A DNA stretch of 64,000 nucleotides from Bacillus sp. MYb209 (GCF_002975175.1 NZ_PCNZ01000001.1:326143-390142), one strand, 5' to 3'. Positions 1 through 9,220 are shown, counted from the first letter of the stretch. Numbers and translations are program-made. Notes: a model not told the origin generated them from the sequence alone.

Positions 1-860
1 TAAACTTACCTGAAGAACAAATTAAAGCTATTGAAACGTTAAAAACGGGAACCGAAATATATAATGAGGAAGTGTTAGACAAAAACTATGGCATCGTAAA
101 TAACCGCATTATTCGTGATTATAATGGAGAGATTTTCCGAGTTATTAGTGTATTTCATTATTTAAATACAGAACGTGATGCCGAAAAGTTTTCCCTAGCT
201 GGGCGAATTGCAGCTGGGATTGCACATGAAGTACGAAATCCCCTTACAACGGTACGTGGGTACTTGCAATTTCTACAAGATAGCGTTTCTCCATCCAATA
301 AAGAATTGTTTAAAAGTTTACTCATCCCTGAATTAGATCGTGCCAATAGTATTATTACAAAATTTTTAGCTATTTCAAAAACGCGTGAATTTACTAGAGA
401 ACATTTTCCAATCAATACGTTTTTACGCGAGTATATTCAACAACTACTTGCTAGTGAAGTTTTTTTACACAACATTTCTATTGACTATGATTTTTCTACC
501 GAATTAGATGGTGTACTCGTCAATATTGATCGCCATGAACTCGTGCAAGTTTTTTTAAATTTATTTCAAAATGCTGTCGACGCTCAAGGTGAAGAACCTC
601 TTTCTATTCAAATTACTAGTTATCGCTTAGATAATTTTGTTCGTATTACTTTCAAAGATAACGGAACTGGCATTCCTCCAGCTATTCAAGAATATATATT
701 TGATCCATTCTTCTCTACAAAAGACTCAGGAACGGGACTGGGATTATCAGTAACGAAGAAAATTATTCAAAACCATAACGGTACATTAAAAGTTTCCAGT
801 AATCAAAATAGTACAACTTTCACTATCTCTATTCCCTTATTACCAAAAATAAACAATTAA
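1..860 (+). CDS. Sensor histidine kinase, 5' end outside window
   Basis: The reading frame is open from base 3 to a TAA at 858-860, so the N-terminus lies left of the window; the GTG at 72 is internal. Visible domains in order are the end of a PAS-like sensor region, a HisKA dimerisation domain with the H-box AHEVRNPLTT, and a HATPase_c domain with N-box (NLFQNAVDA), G1 (DNGTGIP), F-box (DPFFSTK) and G2 (GTGLGLSV). It should autophosphorylate on the H-box histidine. The arrangement resembles the PAS kinases that feed the sporulation phosphorelay, but the signal and the partner regulator cannot be seen. No response regulator gene lies next to it. Confidence 0.85.
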   Translation, partial: NLPEEQIKAIETLKTGTEIYNEEVLDKNYGIVNNRIIRDYNGEIFRVISVFHYLNTERDAEKFSLAGRIAAGIAHEVRNPLTTVRGYLQFLQDSVSPSNKELFKSLLIPELDRANSIITKFLAISKTREFTREHFPINTFLREYIQQLLASEVFLHNISIDYDFSTELDGVLVNIDRHELVQVFLNLFQNAVDAQGEEPLSIQITSYRLDNFVRITFKDNGTGIPPAIQEYIFDPFFSTKDSGTGLGLSVTKKIIQNHNGTLKVSSNQNSTTFTISIPLLPKINN

Positions 861-876
861 ATGGTTGATAAATAAG

Positions 877-914
877 AAACAGTGGGGCAGTTCATTCACA
901 TCCCACTGTTTTTG
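877..914 (+). terminator. Rho-independent terminator after the kinase
   Basis: A 10-bp perfect stem (AAACAGTGGG / CCCACTGTTT) with a 15-nt loop is followed by a T-rich run, just downstream of the kinase stop. Confidence 0.8.
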
Positions 915-924
915 TTTATCTCAC

Positions 925-1050
925 AAATCCCCCACTGATTATTAGTTGAACCAATCGGGTATTTACGGGCAGCCCAACTCCCCCTAACTTCTTTGCTTTA
1001 CATCCGAATTTTGAGGTGGGAGTCTTACTGCCCGCAAATAGCTGGATAAA
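925..1050. repeat. B. cereus-group intergenic repeat (bcr-type), copy 1
   Basis: This non-coding block matches, in reverse complement, the block at 12772-12908. Shared landmarks are the CCCACTGATTATTAG edge, a GGGTATTTACGGGCAG core, an AACTTCTTTGCT segment, AATTTTGAGGTGGGAGTC and CTTACTGCCCGC. It resembles the bcr short repeats described in the B. cereus group; the exact family is not verified. Confidence 0.65.
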
Positions 1051-1194
1051 ACTCCTATGCCTTGGTTGTTCTTACTAAGTAGGTGTCATTCTTATTTTTT
1101 AATAAATAGTAGTTTGTCCATCACGAATTTAGTTTTATTTTCATTTTATTATACGGTAAAGACTATTTACTTTATAAATGAAAGGAATGAAAAG

Positions 1195-2259
1195 ATGAAC
1201 AATAAAAATAAAGGAAAAGTATTCTTCGGTAACGATTGTTGCGAAGTCCGTGCTTGCAGTTATATTAACATCTCTAAATCTGAACTAAAAGAATTCGTTA
1301 AAATACTTCAAGAGCTTGAACAAAATATTAAAGATGTATTCCAAAATTCTTCTCAAAGTAATATTGATAAACTTATAGCTACCCTAGATAACCTACAAAA
1401 ACTCCTCAAATGTTTAGACTTATCACCTGCACAAGAGAAAATCGGAACTTCTATTATTGCTAACCTATTAACTATTCTAAAGACAAAACCTTTCTCATGC
1501 GGAGCATTATACGTTGAACTGCAAAGTCTGATTAATTTTTTACTGTATATCGCTAAGTTATTTAAAGTTGATTGCGGTACTATCGACAAACTTGTTAAGC
1601 TGATTACAGAAATCCAAACCATTTTAGTTAAATATGGCTCTGGTTGCCTTGGTGGAGGTGCTACCGGTGCTACTGGACCTCAAGGTGCTATCGGACCTCA
1701 AGGACCTCGGGGTGCTCAAGGTGCTACTGGTGCTCAAGGACCTGCTGGTGCTACTGGTGCCCAAGGACCTGCTAGTGCTACTGGTGCCCAAGGACCTGCT
1801 AGTGCTACTGGTGCCCAAGGACCTGCTGGTGCTACTGGTGCTACAGGGGCTGCTGGAACTCCAATCCCTGTAACTATAGCTGCAATAGGAAACTCAATTG
1901 CACAAACTATATCCCCTGGAACAAACATCCAATTCAATCAAGTTTTCGAATTAACTAACATTACTTTTAATGACACTTCAGATACTTTAACTATTTTAGA
2001 AACAGGAGTATACGATATTAGTTTCTCAGCATCTACGACCTTCCCAGGTTCTTCACCGTTTGGATTTGGTCTTTCATTTAACGGTCAACCACCTACTCGT
2101 AATTTTTCAACTAACGTTATCGGTAGTGCAGTTTCTTTCTCAACGATTGTTACATTAACAGCTGGCACAACAATTTCTGTACAACCTACAGCAAATACTA
2201 TTTCTATCCCTAACACAGGTGACACAACAGCTACACTATCTGTCTTCCGAATTTACTAA
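1195..2259 (+). CDS. Collagen-like exosporium/spore surface protein
   Basis: This 354-residue protein has three parts. An N-terminal helical region of about 150 residues ([14 protein letters not shown]...) resembles the collagen-like repeat preface domain found in the B. cereus group. A collagen-like Gly-X-Y stretch of about 75 residues follows, rich in GAT, GAQ and GPA triplets. The C-terminal domain of about 130 residues resembles the trimeric TNF-like fold of BclA. I chose ATG 1195 because it sits behind a GGAATGAAAAG purine stretch and begins a typical N-terminus; an upstream in-frame ATG at 1057 has no ribosome binding site. It lacks the BclA exosporium leader motif LIGPTLPP. Two Gly positions in the triplet run are Ser, each inside a duplicated 27-bp unit. 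The exact paralogue name cannot be assigned. Confidence 0.85.
   Translation: MNNKNKGKVFFGNDCCEVRACSYINISKSELKEFVKILQELEQNIKDVFQNSSQSNIDKLIATLDNLQKLLKCLDLSPAQEKIGTSIIANLLTILKTKPFSCGALYVELQSLINFLLYIAKLFKVDCGTIDKLVKLITEIQTILVKYGSGCLGGGATGATGPQGAIGPQGPRGAQGATGAQGPAGATGAQGPASATGAQGPASATGAQGPAGATGATGAAGTPIPVTIAAIGNSIAQTISPGTNIQFNQVFELTNITFNDTSDTLTILETGVYDISFSASTTFPGSSPFGFGLSFNGQPPTRNFSTNVIGSAVSFSTIVTLTAGTTISVQPTANTISIPNTGDTTATLSVFRIY
1744..1824 (+). repeat. Three tandem 27-bp units in the collagen region
   Basis: Units at 1744-1770, 1771-1797 and 1798-1824 are identical except that GGT is AGT in units 2 and 3. Each encodes nine residues (three triplets), so copy-number change would keep the frame. 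Confidence 0.9.
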
Positions 2260-2355
2260 CTTTTAGTTTTCAATCTTTTTTTGAACGAACAAGCAGAATT
2301 GATTTATAGTAATCCGTATTGTTTTGATTGTGTGTTAAATCTCTCTTTAAATAGA

Positions 2356-2393
2356 AAGGAGCACTTATTTGGGAGGATAAGTGCTCCTTCTTT
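2356..2393 (+). terminator. Terminator after the collagen-like gene
   Basis: A 13-bp stem (AAGGAGCACTTAT / ATAAGTGCTCCTT) with an 8-nt loop is followed by CTTT. It lies about 100 bp after the stop codon. Confidence 0.8.
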
Positions 2394-2479
2394 ACGTTTC
2401 TTTACTTCAAATTTACTCTAGCTTAATCCTCTTTTTGTATAATGAATAGTGAAGACAAAGACATGAAAGAGGGATGATA

Positions 2480-2908
2480 ATGAGAGTTATATCACTGCCA
2501 CGTTTTTGGTTTGTTCTCATGGTATGCATGATTTTATGTATAGGATTTCTTTTAACTCTAAATTATTCAGCTATATCAAAAGCAGAGAGAAAAACAGTCC
2601 CATACGAACTTCTGTATACAAAGCAAAACAACATCCCTTATTCCTCCTCCACAAAGAATGAAAAAAAGGTTATAAAAGGAATGCTTATTACAGAGGCTTC
2701 TAGTTATGAAAACTTACTTCAAATTGCAGAAACGATTAAAGATCAATATAAAAATAAATACGTTGATGAAATAACACTTTCTATCCATAATGAAAATACT
2801 GGAAATTACGAAGAAGAATTACCATATGAACCCATTAGTAAAGGAATAATAACCGTTACGTATGATTCTCAATACTTCGGTAGTACCAATGTTACGCTAA
2901 ACAAATAA
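2480..2908 (+). CDS. Membrane-anchored protein of unknown function
   Basis: This protein has 142 residues, with one hydrophobic segment at about residues 9-28 and a polar remainder predicted outside the cell. An AAAGAGGG ribosome binding site is correctly spaced for ATG 2480; the in-frame ATG at 2474 abuts the site and is less likely. I do not recognise a domain. It is monocistronic, between a terminator on the left and an intergenic repeat on the right. Confidence 0.7.
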   Translation: MRVISLPRFWFVLMVCMILCIGFLLTLNYSAISKAERKTVPYELLYTKQNNIPYSSSTKNEKKVIKGMLITEASSYENLLQIAETIKDQYKNKYVDEITLSIHNENTGNYEEELPYEPISKGIITVTYDSQYFGSTNVTLNK

Positions 2909-2920
2909 ATTGAAGCTTTA

Positions 2921-3046
2921 ATCAGTGGATTTTGCTCCCTACCCACTGATTATTAAGTTAAAACAATCGAATTTTTATAGGCAGCTCGACTCCCACCAGA
3001 CTTCTTTTCTGCTACCAAATTTTGAATCGAGATAAAATCACTCATT
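2921..3046. repeat. bcr-type intergenic repeat, copy 2 (diverged)
   Basis: It has the same orientation as copy 1. It keeps CCCACTGATTATTA, a decayed TTTTTATAGGCAG core, GACTCCCACC, CTTCTTTTCTGC and AAATTTTGAATCGAG. The low identity suggests an old copy. Confidence 0.5.
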
Positions 3047-3052
3047 TCTCAT

Positions 3053-3088
3053 AAAAAAAGAGGCGAACTCGTTATTCGCCTCTTTTTT
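3053..3088 (-). terminator. Terminator of the class A PBP gene
   Basis: A perfect stem (AAAAAAGAGGCGAA / TTCGCCTCTTTTTT) with a 7-nt loop overlaps the PBP stop codon. It has a T-run on both strands and may work in both directions. Confidence 0.85.
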
Positions 3089-5127
3089 TACCAAAATGGA
3101 ATCCACTCTTTTACTTTATCTATCCATTCCTTTTGCTGTTCTTTTCTTTGTTGTTCCTCTTCTTTTCGTTTTTTCTCTTCTTCTTTCCTCCGTTTTTCCT
3201 CCTCAATCATTTTTAATTGTTTTGTATAATCCGCCTCAGGTATTAGAGATAACTGAAATGCCTTTTGAGTTGGATTTCCATTCGCTTTCTTCATAATGTC
3301 CCGGAACATTGTCGTTGTAATTTGGCTGCCTCCTGGCACATAATGCTCACTATCCGTTTTATCATACCCTACCCAAATCGCACCTACTAAATCCGGTGTG
3401 TATCCAACAAACCACGAATCCTTCGCACCAGTGCTTGGTCCATTTACAAGCTGGGTAGTCCCTGTCTTGCCTGCGGTATCGATATTATTAACTTTCGCTT
3501 TTTCACCTGTTCCCCTTTCAATAACACCTTTTAATAAGTATGTCATCTTTTGGGCAACTTTCTCGTTCGTCACACGAGTTTCTTTCTTATACCATTTTCC
3601 AATTGTTTCTCCTTCAGCATTTTGGATTTCTCTAATGGCATGAGCTTCTACTTGGACACCATCATTTGCAAGTGCGCTATACGCTTGAGCCATTACAAAT
3701 GGAGAAGTCCCTACATACATACCTCCTAAAGCAATCGGATACGTATGGTCTTCAGGCTCTAATGGAATACCAAACCGCTCTAAAGATTTCAATCCTTTAT
3801 CTAATCCAATTTGCTCTAATAGCCAAACTGCTGAAACATTATATGACTTTGCCACCGCTTCATACATCGTCACATTACCATGGAACGTATGATCACTATT
3901 TTGTGGTGCATATTCTTTAATATTAAACGGTTCATCTTTTAAGACATCGTATACTTCATATCCTTGTTCTAACGCTGGTACATACACTGCAAGAGGCTTT
4001 AACGTTGAACCTGGCTGTCTTTTTAATTGTGTTGCATGATTAAACTGTAAAAATTGATAAGGACCTCTACCTCCAACTAAAGCCGGAACACCGCCAGTTT
4101 TTGGATTCATAAGGACCACTCCAGTTTGCATAAGCTGATCTGAACCACTATCTTTAAAATAACTATCATTATTCACGACATCTTCAACCGCTTGTTGTTT
4201 TTTCGGGTCAAGTTCCGTATAAATACGATAACCACCTGCTAAAATTTCATTTTGTGTTAATTCATACTTGTCCATCGCTTCTCTAACAATATAATCTACG
4301 TATTGAGAATATTTTCCCTTATATTTATCGTCAACACCACGTCGTAATACAAGACCTGATTCTTTCTCCTGATTATATTGTTCTTCAGAAATATATCCTT
4401 GCTCCTTCATTAAACCTAATACAACATTACGTCTTTCAATTGATTTATCAAAGTTTTTATACGGCGAATACGCAGATGGCGCTTTAATTAATCCTGCAAT
4501 CGTTGCAGCTTCTGAAATCGTTAAGTCTTTTACTTCTTTATCAAAATAAGATTTAGCTGCTCTTTTTATCCCCCAAGCACCTTCACCAAAATAAATTTGA
4601 TTCATATACATTTCAACAATTTCATCTTTCGTATAAGTACGTTCTATTTTTTTCGTTAGAAAGTATTCCTTTATTTTACGCGAGAATGTACGGTCTTGCG
4701 TTAAAAATACATTTTTCGCAAGTTGTTGTGTAATCGTACTACCACCTGCCACAACTTCACCGGCTGTAATGTTCTTAAATACAGCACTTATGATTCCACT
4801 ATAGTAAATACCATGATGACTAAAAAATTCCTTATCTTCTACTGCAACAATTGCTTGAACCATAATATCAGGAATATCTTTCCTTTTAACCCCTTCTGTT
4901 TTAGAAGAAGCTAATTTAGTCGCAACTTCATTATTTGCATCATAAATTAAAGTCGGTTGTGGAACAGCTTGTTTTAATTCAGATATATCTTGAATGGAAA
5001 TTATTATATTTACAACAGTAAATAGAGTAGCAAGTAAACTTCCCAATACAATTAATGAATTGCGTAGTTTCTTCCTCTTATTGAACCACTCAAGCGTTTT
5101 TTTTAAGTGAGTGTTCTTCAATTTCAT
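3088..5127 (-). CDS. Class A penicillin-binding protein (transglycosylase/transpeptidase)
   Basis: This 679-residue bifunctional peptidoglycan synthase has a basic cytoplasmic N-terminus and a membrane anchor at about 22-45. The GT51 glycosyltransferase follows, with EDKEFFSHHG and GGSTITQQLAKN and the catalytic Glu in the first motif. The transpeptidase carries SxxK (STLK), SxN (SYN) and KTGT motifs. The last ~50 residues are a charged E/K/R-rich tail ending in WIPFW. It polymerises and cross-links glycan strands outside the membrane. ATG 5127 follows an AAGGAAGTG ribosome binding site. Its length fits the PbpF/PbpG/PbpD group of Bacillus better than the ~900-residue PonA; I leave the symbol open. 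Confidence 0.93.
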   Translation of the reverse strand: MKLKNTHLKKTLEWFNKRKKLRNSLIVLGSLLATLFTVVNIIISIQDISELKQAVPQPTLIYDANNEVATKLASSKTEGVKRKDIPDIMVQAIVAVEDKEFFSHHGIYYSGIISAVFKNITAGEVVAGGSTITQQLAKNVFLTQDRTFSRKIKEYFLTKKIERTYTKDEIVEMYMNQIYFGEGAWGIKRAAKSYFDKEVKDLTISEAATIAGLIKAPSAYSPYKNFDKSIERRNVVLGLMKEQGYISEEQYNQEKESGLVLRRGVDDKYKGKYSQYVDYIVREAMDKYELTQNEILAGGYRIYTELDPKKQQAVEDVVNNDSYFKDSGSDQLMQTGVVLMNPKTGGVPALVGGRGPYQFLQFNHATQLKRQPGSTLKPLAVYVPALEQGYEVYDVLKDEPFNIKEYAPQNSDHTFHGNVTMYEAVAKSYNVSAVWLLEQIGLDKGLKSLERFGIPLEPEDHTYPIALGGMYVGTSPFVMAQAYSALANDGVQVEAHAIREIQNAEGETIGKWYKKETRVTNEKVAQKMTYLLKGVIERGTGEKAKVNNIDTAGKTGTTQLVNGPSTGAKDSWFVGYTPDLVGAIWVGYDKTDSEHYVPGGSQITTTMFRDIMKKANGNPTQKAFQLSLIPEADYTKQLKMIEEEKRRKEEEKKRKEEEQQRKEQQKEWIDKVKEWIPFW

Positions 5128-5438
5128 TCGTTCACTTCCTTCATTTGTTTACACCCTTCTTTTTAAAAGGAAGAATATACCTCCTTTTAAATTTATTATA
5201 ATAACGTAGTCGTTCCTATAGTGTAAAGCTTTTCTTTCACATTCATACTTTTCACAAGAAAAGGACATTCTACAAGTAAGATATTCACTATTCAGTATTA
5301 ATATTATTAATACAACAATGAGAGTTATGTTAAGTTTTTGTAAACTTTTCGATAAAATGTTTTAAAAAACGACAGTTTTTTGTTAGAATTGATTAGCCAA
5401 TATATTTTACATATATTACTTTTGTGGGGGTAACAATA
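5128..5438. other. Divergent intergenic region between the PBP and pit genes
   Basis: This AT-rich region must hold two divergent promoters. On the plus strand TTGATT (5389-5394), a 17-bp spacer and TATATT (5412-5417) would give a very short leader for the DUF47 gene. I see no riboswitch or convincing operator. Confidence 0.35.
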
Positions 5439-6059
5439 ATGGTCTTTAAATCAAAGAAAGATAAATTTTCTGAAATGCTAATGAATGTTTCCGAAAATTT
5501 AAAAGAAGGCGCGCAGTTTTTCGTGGAGTATAAAATTAAAAATGCTAGCGATTTAAAAGAGTTTTCTATGCGCATGAAAGATTATGAGTCAAAAGGTGAC
5601 TCATTCATTCACGAAATCATTATGGAGCTAAACAAAGCGTTTATTACTCCTATTGAACGTGAAGACATCCTACAGCTTGCAATGAGTATGGATGATGTAT
5701 TAGACGGATTAGATCATAGTGCTGGTCTATTCGAAATGTATTCTATTACAGAAGCTGATGAATACATGATTAAATTCGTAGAAGCAATTAATCAATGTGC
5801 GATTGAAATTGCAAACTCTGTTGAATTACTGTCTAAAAAGAAATTAGTCGATATTCGTACAAATGCGATTAAGATTAAGGATTACGAGTCACAATGTGAT
5901 GATATTCGCCGTCATGCGATTAAGCACCTATTCTCTCGTGAAAAAGATCCGATTAAGATTATTCAATTTAAAGAGATTTACGAAGAGCTTGAAGAAGTAG
6001 CTGATAGCTGTCAAAGCGTTGCAAACGTATTAGAAACAATTATTATGAAGAACGCGTAA
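5439..6059 (+). CDS. DUF47/PhoU-like phosphate transport accessory protein
   Basis: This all-helical protein of 206 residues belongs to the DUF47 (PhoU-like) family, typically encoded directly before a Pit permease. It probably modulates the permease from the cytoplasmic face. ATG 5439 is chosen because a GGGGG ribosome binding site lies 8 nt upstream; the GTG at 5424 is part of that site. Only 11 bases separate its stop from the pit start, so the two form an operon. Confidence 0.88.
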   Translation: MVFKSKKDKFSEMLMNVSENLKEGAQFFVEYKIKNASDLKEFSMRMKDYESKGDSFIHEIIMELNKAFITPIEREDILQLAMSMDDVLDGLDHSAGLFEMYSITEADEYMIKFVEAINQCAIEIANSVELLSKKKLVDIRTNAIKIKDYESQCDDIRRHAIKHLFSREKDPIKIIQFKEIYEELEEVADSCQSVANVLETIIMKNA

Positions 6060-6070
6060 GGAGTTTGATC

Positions 6071-7069
6071 ATGGATACACTCTTGATACTGACCGTTTTA
6101 GTAGTCATTTGCGCTTTAGCTTTTGACTTTATCAATGGATTTCACGATACAGCAAACGCTATTGCAACGGCTGTTTCAACGAAAGCTCTAAAGCCTAGAC
6201 ATGCAATTATTATGGCAGCTATTATGAACTTTTTAGGTGCGATGACATTTACAGGTGTAGCAAAAACTATTACAAAAGATATCGTTGACCCATTTGCTTT
6301 ACCTAATGGTTCTCTTGTAATTTTAGCTGCTTTGCTTGCGGCAATAGCTTGGAATTTAATCACTTGGTACTATGGTATTCCAAGTAGTTCTTCGCATGCA
6401 ATCATTGGCGCAATCGCTGGTGCAGCAATTGCTGCTGCTGGTGTTAACGCATTAAACTATAAAGGGTTTATAAAAATTCTTGAAGCTTTAATCATTTCAC
6501 CGATTATCGCTTTTGTTATTGGTTATATCGTATATAGTATTTTTAAAGTCGTCTTTAAAAACTTTAACTTAACGAAAACGAACAAAAACTTCCGTATATT
6601 CCAGATCTTTACTGCAGCATTACAAGCTTTTACACACGGTACGAATGATGCACAAAAAGCAATGGGAATCATTACGATGGCTCTTATGGCCAATAACTAT
6701 CATACTTCTGACGACATCCCTTTCTGGGTACAATTAGCTTGTGCAACTGCAATGGGCCTTGGTACTTCTGTCGGTGGATGGAAAATTATTAAAACTGTCG
6801 GTGGACAAATTATGAAGATTCGTCCTGTAAATGGTGTAGCTGCCGATTTATCATCATCACTTGTTATTTTCGGTGCAACATTCATTCACTTACCGGTTAG
6901 TACGACGCACGTTATCTCTTCTTCTATTTTAGGGGTTGGTGCTTCTCATCGTGTGAAAGGTGTAAAATGGGGAACTGCAAAACGCATGTTAATTACATGG
7001 GTTATTACACTTCCAATTTCAGCTTCTTTAGCTGCTCTATTTTATTACCTACTACAATTACTATTCTAA
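6071..7069 (+). CDS. pit: Pit-family low-affinity inorganic phosphate permease
   Basis: This protein of 332 residues has about ten membrane spans. It has the duplicated Pit signature: FDFINGFHDTANAIAT near the N-terminus and FTHGTNDAQKAMG in the second half, each with the conserved Asn and Asp used in phosphate transport. ATG 6071 has AAGGAG 7 nt upstream; the TTG at 6065 is too close to it. It should import phosphate with a cation, coupled to its DUF47 partner. A sulfate role is known for some relatives but nothing here indicates it. Confidence 0.9.
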   Translation: MDTLLILTVLVVICALAFDFINGFHDTANAIATAVSTKALKPRHAIIMAAIMNFLGAMTFTGVAKTITKDIVDPFALPNGSLVILAALLAAIAWNLITWYYGIPSSSSHAIIGAIAGAAIAAAGVNALNYKGFIKILEALIISPIIAFVIGYIVYSIFKVVFKNFNLTKTNKNFRIFQIFTAALQAFTHGTNDAQKAMGIITMALMANNYHTSDDIPFWVQLACATAMGLGTSVGGWKIIKTVGGQIMKIRPVNGVAADLSSSLVIFGATFIHLPVSTTHVISSSILGVGASHRVKGVKWGTAKRMLITWVITLPISASLAALFYYLLQLLF

Positions 7070-7071
7070 TC

Positions 7072-7113
7072 AAAAGTCGTCTTCCTTATTTTTCTAGGAA
7101 GACGACTTTTTTG
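7072..7113 (+). terminator. Terminator of the pit operon
   Basis: A 14-bp stem (AAAAGTCGTCTTCC / GGAAGACGACTTTT) is followed by TT. Confidence 0.9.
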
Positions 7114-7186
7114 TGAACAAGCCTATTTCTTATTAAAAAGCGTGTATAATGATTGTTGGATAAGTTATATAGAGGAGTTGGCAATT

Positions 7187-7987
7187 TTGGAATACATCAT
7201 GTTACTTTTCATCGGATTAATCGCTGGGACAGTCGGGAGCCTAGTCGGACTTGGGGGCGGAATTATTATCGTTCCGTTATTAATTGGATTGCACAGTTTA
7301 TCCCCACAACTCGCAGTGGGAACTTCTATGGTAACAGTCGTTTTTACAGGGCTGTCTTCTACCCTTACTTATATGAAACATAAACGGGTAGATTATAAAA
7401 GTGGACTTATTTTATTTATCGGGAGTGGTCCTGGTGGTATTATCGGATCATGGGCAAACAAATTTTTAAATCAAGATACATTTTCTTTATACTTTGGGAT
7501 TTTTCTTATATTCGTCTCCATTCTTCTTATACTACGAGACAAATTGAAACCTCTTTCCCTATCAAATATGACTGTAATTAAGCGATCTTTTACAGATAAC
7601 GAAGGAAATACTGTAGACTATCAATTCCCACCATTTCTCGCTATCTTTATTGCCTTTATAGTTGGATTTATATCCGGATTATTCGGAATCGGTGGTGGCG
7701 CCTTACTTGTGCCAGCGATGATGCTCCTTTTTGCGTTCCCAGCACACATTGCTGTAGCAACTTCAATGTTTATCGTATTTCTCTCAGCAATTGTAAGTTC
7801 TTTAACTCACATCTCTCTAGGAAATGTCAGCTGGGCTTATGCATTAATTCTTATTCCTGGTGCATGGATTGGCGGAAAAATCGGGGCTTATATTAACACA
7901 AAATTAAGCGGTAATGCAGTAATTAATTTATTACGTATCACATTAATTATTCTTGGAACTAGATTAATCATTACTTCATTTTTATAA
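7187..7987 (+). CDS. TauE/SafE-family sulfite/anion permease
   Basis: This 266-residue protein has about eight membrane spans and the two family glycine motifs, VGLGGGIIIVP and FGIGGGALLVP, one in each half. Relatives export sulfite or sulfoacetate or import small organic anions; the substrate here is unknown. TTG 7187 is preferred because AGAGGAG precedes it by 9 nt. An in-frame GTG at 7142 lies upstream of that site and would overlap the likely promoter region. Confidence 0.82.
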   Translation: MEYIMLLFIGLIAGTVGSLVGLGGGIIIVPLLIGLHSLSPQLAVGTSMVTVVFTGLSSTLTYMKHKRVDYKSGLILFIGSGPGGIIGSWANKFLNQDTFSLYFGIFLIFVSILLILRDKLKPLSLSNMTVIKRSFTDNEGNTVDYQFPPFLAIFIAFIVGFISGLFGIGGGALLVPAMMLLFAFPAHIAVATSMFIVFLSAIVSSLTHISLGNVSWAYALILIPGAWIGGKIGAYINTKLSGNAVINLLRITLIILGTRLIITSFL

Positions 7988-8013
7988 CGCGTTCTTTCTA
8001 GAATGCGTTTTTT
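7985..8013 (+). terminator. Terminator after the TauE/SafE permease
   Basis: A 10-bp stem with one mismatch (AACGCGTTCT / AGAATGCGTT) is followed by TTTTTC, overlapping the stop codon. Confidence 0.7.
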
Positions 8014-8014
8014 C

Positions 8015-8107
8015 TTATACACATGAATATAAAAAGGCTCCTAGGAGAACAAATAAAACTAAACAAACACTTAATAGCATAAAATTTGAAATATGTACTT
8101 TCTTCAA
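8015..8107 (-). CDS. Small membrane peptide, 30 residues
   Basis: This short frame has a TTG start at 8107, an AGGAG site 8 nt upstream and a TAA stop. The peptide starts MKKVHISNFM and continues as an almost uninterrupted hydrophobic segment ending FLYSCV, so it should be a single-span membrane peptide. It lies convergent to the TauE/SafE permease. The ribosome binding site and charge-then-hydrophobic layout support it; the short length makes chance possible. Confidence 0.5.
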   Translation of the reverse strand: MKKVHISNFMLLSVCLVLFVLLGAFLYSCV

Positions 8108-8252
8108 GTTGATCACTCCTATAGCTATGACTGTTATCTTTATGATAGCGAAAAAACAGTTATCTTACAGTTACAAAGTGCTAACAATGCAAAATCATTT
8201 ATTACAAATTTTATCCTTATATTGCATTTCTTTGTATAATCTATCGATTAAA

Positions 8253-8286
8253 TAAAAAAAGATGTCATATTGACATCTTTTTAGTG
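8253..8286 (-). terminator. Terminator of the 75-residue gene
   Basis: A stem (AAAGATGTCA / TGACATCTTT) with a 3-nt loop is flanked by A- and T-runs. It may work in both directions. Confidence 0.8.
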
Positions 8287-8508
8287 AAGAAGTGACCATC
8301 CCATAAAGTCTTCATGTACTTGGCACGCCCTCTTATCGTTTCGATCATATAATTCAGCATAACTATCTGTTTCTTCATCATAAGCCATCGTATAAATAAT
8401 TTGGCCGTCTATTTCAACGGATAAAACGACTCCACCTTTCATCTCTTCTACATGAATGATAGCATTCGCCGGAATTCTCATATCCGTCATCTTCATCGCA
8501 TCTAACAA
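8281..8508 (-). CDS. Small soluble protein of unknown function
   Basis: This protein has 75 residues and is acidic, probably mainly beta. It starts at TTG 8508 with GGGGG about 9 nt upstream; ATG codons inside (MKM, DMR) lack their own site. I recognise no domain. It is monocistronic, divergent from the Crp/Fnr regulator across 170 bp. Confidence 0.65.
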   Translation of the reverse strand: MLDAMKMTDMRIPANAIIHVEEMKGGVVLSVEIDGQIIYTMAYDEETDSYAELYDRNDKRACQVHEDFMGWSLLH

Positions 8509-8678
8509 TATACTAAACCCCCTACAGCGTATTCATTGCTAGTACTATTACACACTAAATAGTATACTACTGTAATAGCATACATTTCGTCAATGAAATT
8601 GCTGTTTAAAAAGCATATTATCTTTATACATATACGCTAAAATAGAAGAGATAGAAATGTTTTAATGGGGGGCTAACA

Positions 8679-9191
8679 TTGATTCTACATAAGGGAGATG
8701 TATTATTCCGTCAAGGTGAGGACGGTCCTTTATACTTTATAAAAACAGGTTTATTAAAAGTTATTCGATTAGAAGAAGACGGAACACCATTTTTATTTAA
8801 TATTATCGTTCCTGGTGAAACGATACCTCACCATTCTTTAATTTCACCGAAGGAATATCACGGCACAGCTATCGCTTTAATGAAAACAGAAGTTGAGCCT
8901 ATAATTAGTAATGAATGGTACGATAAACTTCAGGCGAATCCCGCATCATATGCAAATATCGCTATGCAATTACAATCGAAATTACGAATGATGCAACAGC
9001 GTATCGATCAATTGACAACTGTCTCTCCTAAAGAGCGCCTTCATCGTTTACAAGAGTGGTTCACCTTATATTTAGGTGACATCCCTATTTATGAAATATT
9101 AACACAAACTGAAATTGGTCAGCTCATAGGTGTACGCCGTGAAACAGTAAATCGATTATTAAGAGAACAAGCAAAAAACGAGGTAAAATAA
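8679..9191 (+). CDS. Crp/Fnr-family transcription regulator
   Basis: This regulator of 170 residues has a cyclic-nucleotide-binding-like beta roll at about 3-90, the long dimerisation helix at 95-125 and a C-terminal winged helix (QTEIGQLIGVRRETVNRLLRE). The N-terminal domain is shorter than in Crp and there is no Cys cluster, so it is not an iron-sulfur Fnr. TTG 8679 is set by a GGGGGG site 6 nt upstream. It faces hmp, whose promoter region carries a Crp/Fnr-type palindrome. Regulation of hmp by this protein is inference. Confidence 0.85.
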   Translation: MILHKGDVLFRQGEDGPLYFIKTGLLKVIRLEEDGTPFLFNIIVPGETIPHHSLISPKEYHGTAIALMKTEVEPIISNEWYDKLQANPASYANIAMQLQSKLRMMQQRIDQLTTVSPKERLHRLQEWFTLYLGDIPIYEILTQTEIGQLIGVRRETVNRLLREQAKNEVK

Positions 9192-9206
9192 TACCTCGTT
9201 TTTTGC
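9173..9206. terminator. Bidirectional terminator between the regulator and hmp
   Basis: A 13-bp stem (AAAAAACGAGGTA / TACCTCGTTTTTT) overlaps the regulator stop codon, with T-runs on both strands. Confidence 0.85.
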
Positions 9207-9220
9207 TTGGCAACGTTAAT

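Noticed and set aside
1634-1873. Hydrophobic LLVLL-repeat frame inside the collagen-like gene
   Set aside because: Out-of-frame shadow of the GXY repeats; the collagen frame is clearly the coding one.
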